Source: Qipengyuania xiamenensis (GTDB lineage Bacteria; Pseudomonadota; Alphaproteobacteria; Sphingomonadales; Sphingomonadaceae). Taken from it: 64,000 bases of DNA. Location of the stretch: positions 124,001-188,000 of the forward strand of contig NZ_JAIGNM010000002.1 of the NCBI RefSeq assembly GCF_019711495.1. The letters are read 5' to 3'. The notes under the pieces are model-generated. The model did not search any database and was not told the DNA's origin. It worked only from the letters and a program-made list of their open reading frames with translations. Below, in pieces: positions 63,872 through 64,000 of this stretch. The stretch's first letter is position 1; each line of letters begins with the position of its first letter. The position numbers and the translations under genes were made by a program.

Positions 63872-64000
63872 ATGACGGCGGCGGGTAAATATTTGGTGGC
63901 ATTGGGCTCTGCGGCAATCGCGGTGGTTTGCGCGGGGCCTGCGCTTGCAGACACGCGGTCCGGCGTGATCGCCTGGAATGCGGGTGATTACTCTGCCGCG
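63872..64000 (+). CDS. exported protein, N-terminal part only
   Basis: 43 codons are visible before the window ends. A signal peptide (about 1-26, ending GPALA) is followed by DTRSGVIAWNAGDYSAA, which resembles the first repeat of Sel1/TPR-type proteins. Divergent from the ParA-like gene. The rest is needed for any firm call. Confidence 0.6.
   Translation, partial: MTAAGKYLVALGSAAIAVVCAGPALADTRSGVIAWNAGDYSAA

Overview
The window looks like chromosomal DNA of an alphaproteobacterium of the order Sphingomonadales, most likely family Erythrobacteraceae. This is an inference from gene content: a zwf-edd-glk-eda Entner-Doudoroff operon, an RcdA/DUF1465 protein, ptsP, two TonB-dependent receptors, an inactive PyrC partner of PyrB, and a LOV photoreceptor next to an HWE-type histidine kinase. 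The DNA is GC-rich and densely coded. Many genes overlap their neighbour by 4 bp (ATGA or GTGA). I saw no insertion sequence, prophage, CRISPR array or rRNA. One tRNA (Val, anticodon CAC) is present. No gene-free stretch exceeds about 250 bp.

Layout. 1-8674 (minus): a chemotaxis operon cheA-cheW-cheY-cheB-cheR, then a GGDEF/EAL protein and an MCP cut by the left edge. A CtrA-type half-site lies upstream of cheA. 8724-19076: mixed metabolism and transport (MATE pump, class II aldolase, orphan [2Fe-2S] subunit, Fur-type siderophore receptor, arsC, MFS transporter with a divergent methyltransferase, lipB, CitE-like lyase). 19123-28418: ene-reductase, EamA exporter, DUF2254, nadA, an MBL hydrolase, glpK, rcdA, two DUF465 peptides. 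28507-33753: ptsP, a RodZ-like protein, cpoB-like and tilS. 33750-38589 (minus): zwf-edd-glk-eda. 38672-42044: transglutaminase, an 11-codon microORF with its own terminator, and a CHASE2/EAL protein. 42292-48203: rimO, small membrane and exported proteins, an RCK potassium channel, serS-surE. 48303-51374: a TonB receptor divergent from a TetR regulator that appears to use a rare ATT start. 51797-56158: a LOV protein, a CheB-CheR-PAS-HWE hybrid kinase and a single-domain receiver, which looks like a split light-sensing phosphorelay. 56339-64000: tRNA-Val, sppA, pyrB with an inactive pyrC homologue, a ParA / ribbon-helix-helix / TPR-SPOR operon, and the start of one more exported protein.

How parts fit together. 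The che operon should form one complete adaptation-competent signalling pathway. Two c-di-GMP proteins, one inside the che operon and one elsewhere, both lie downstream of TTAACCAT boxes, which suggests CtrA-linked control of motility. The LOV/HWE cluster would add light input. Carbon flow is through the Entner-Doudoroff route, with glycerol kinase as a side entry. Gene limits, motifs and hairpins were read from the sequence; functions come from family knowledge; regulatory calls are inferences.
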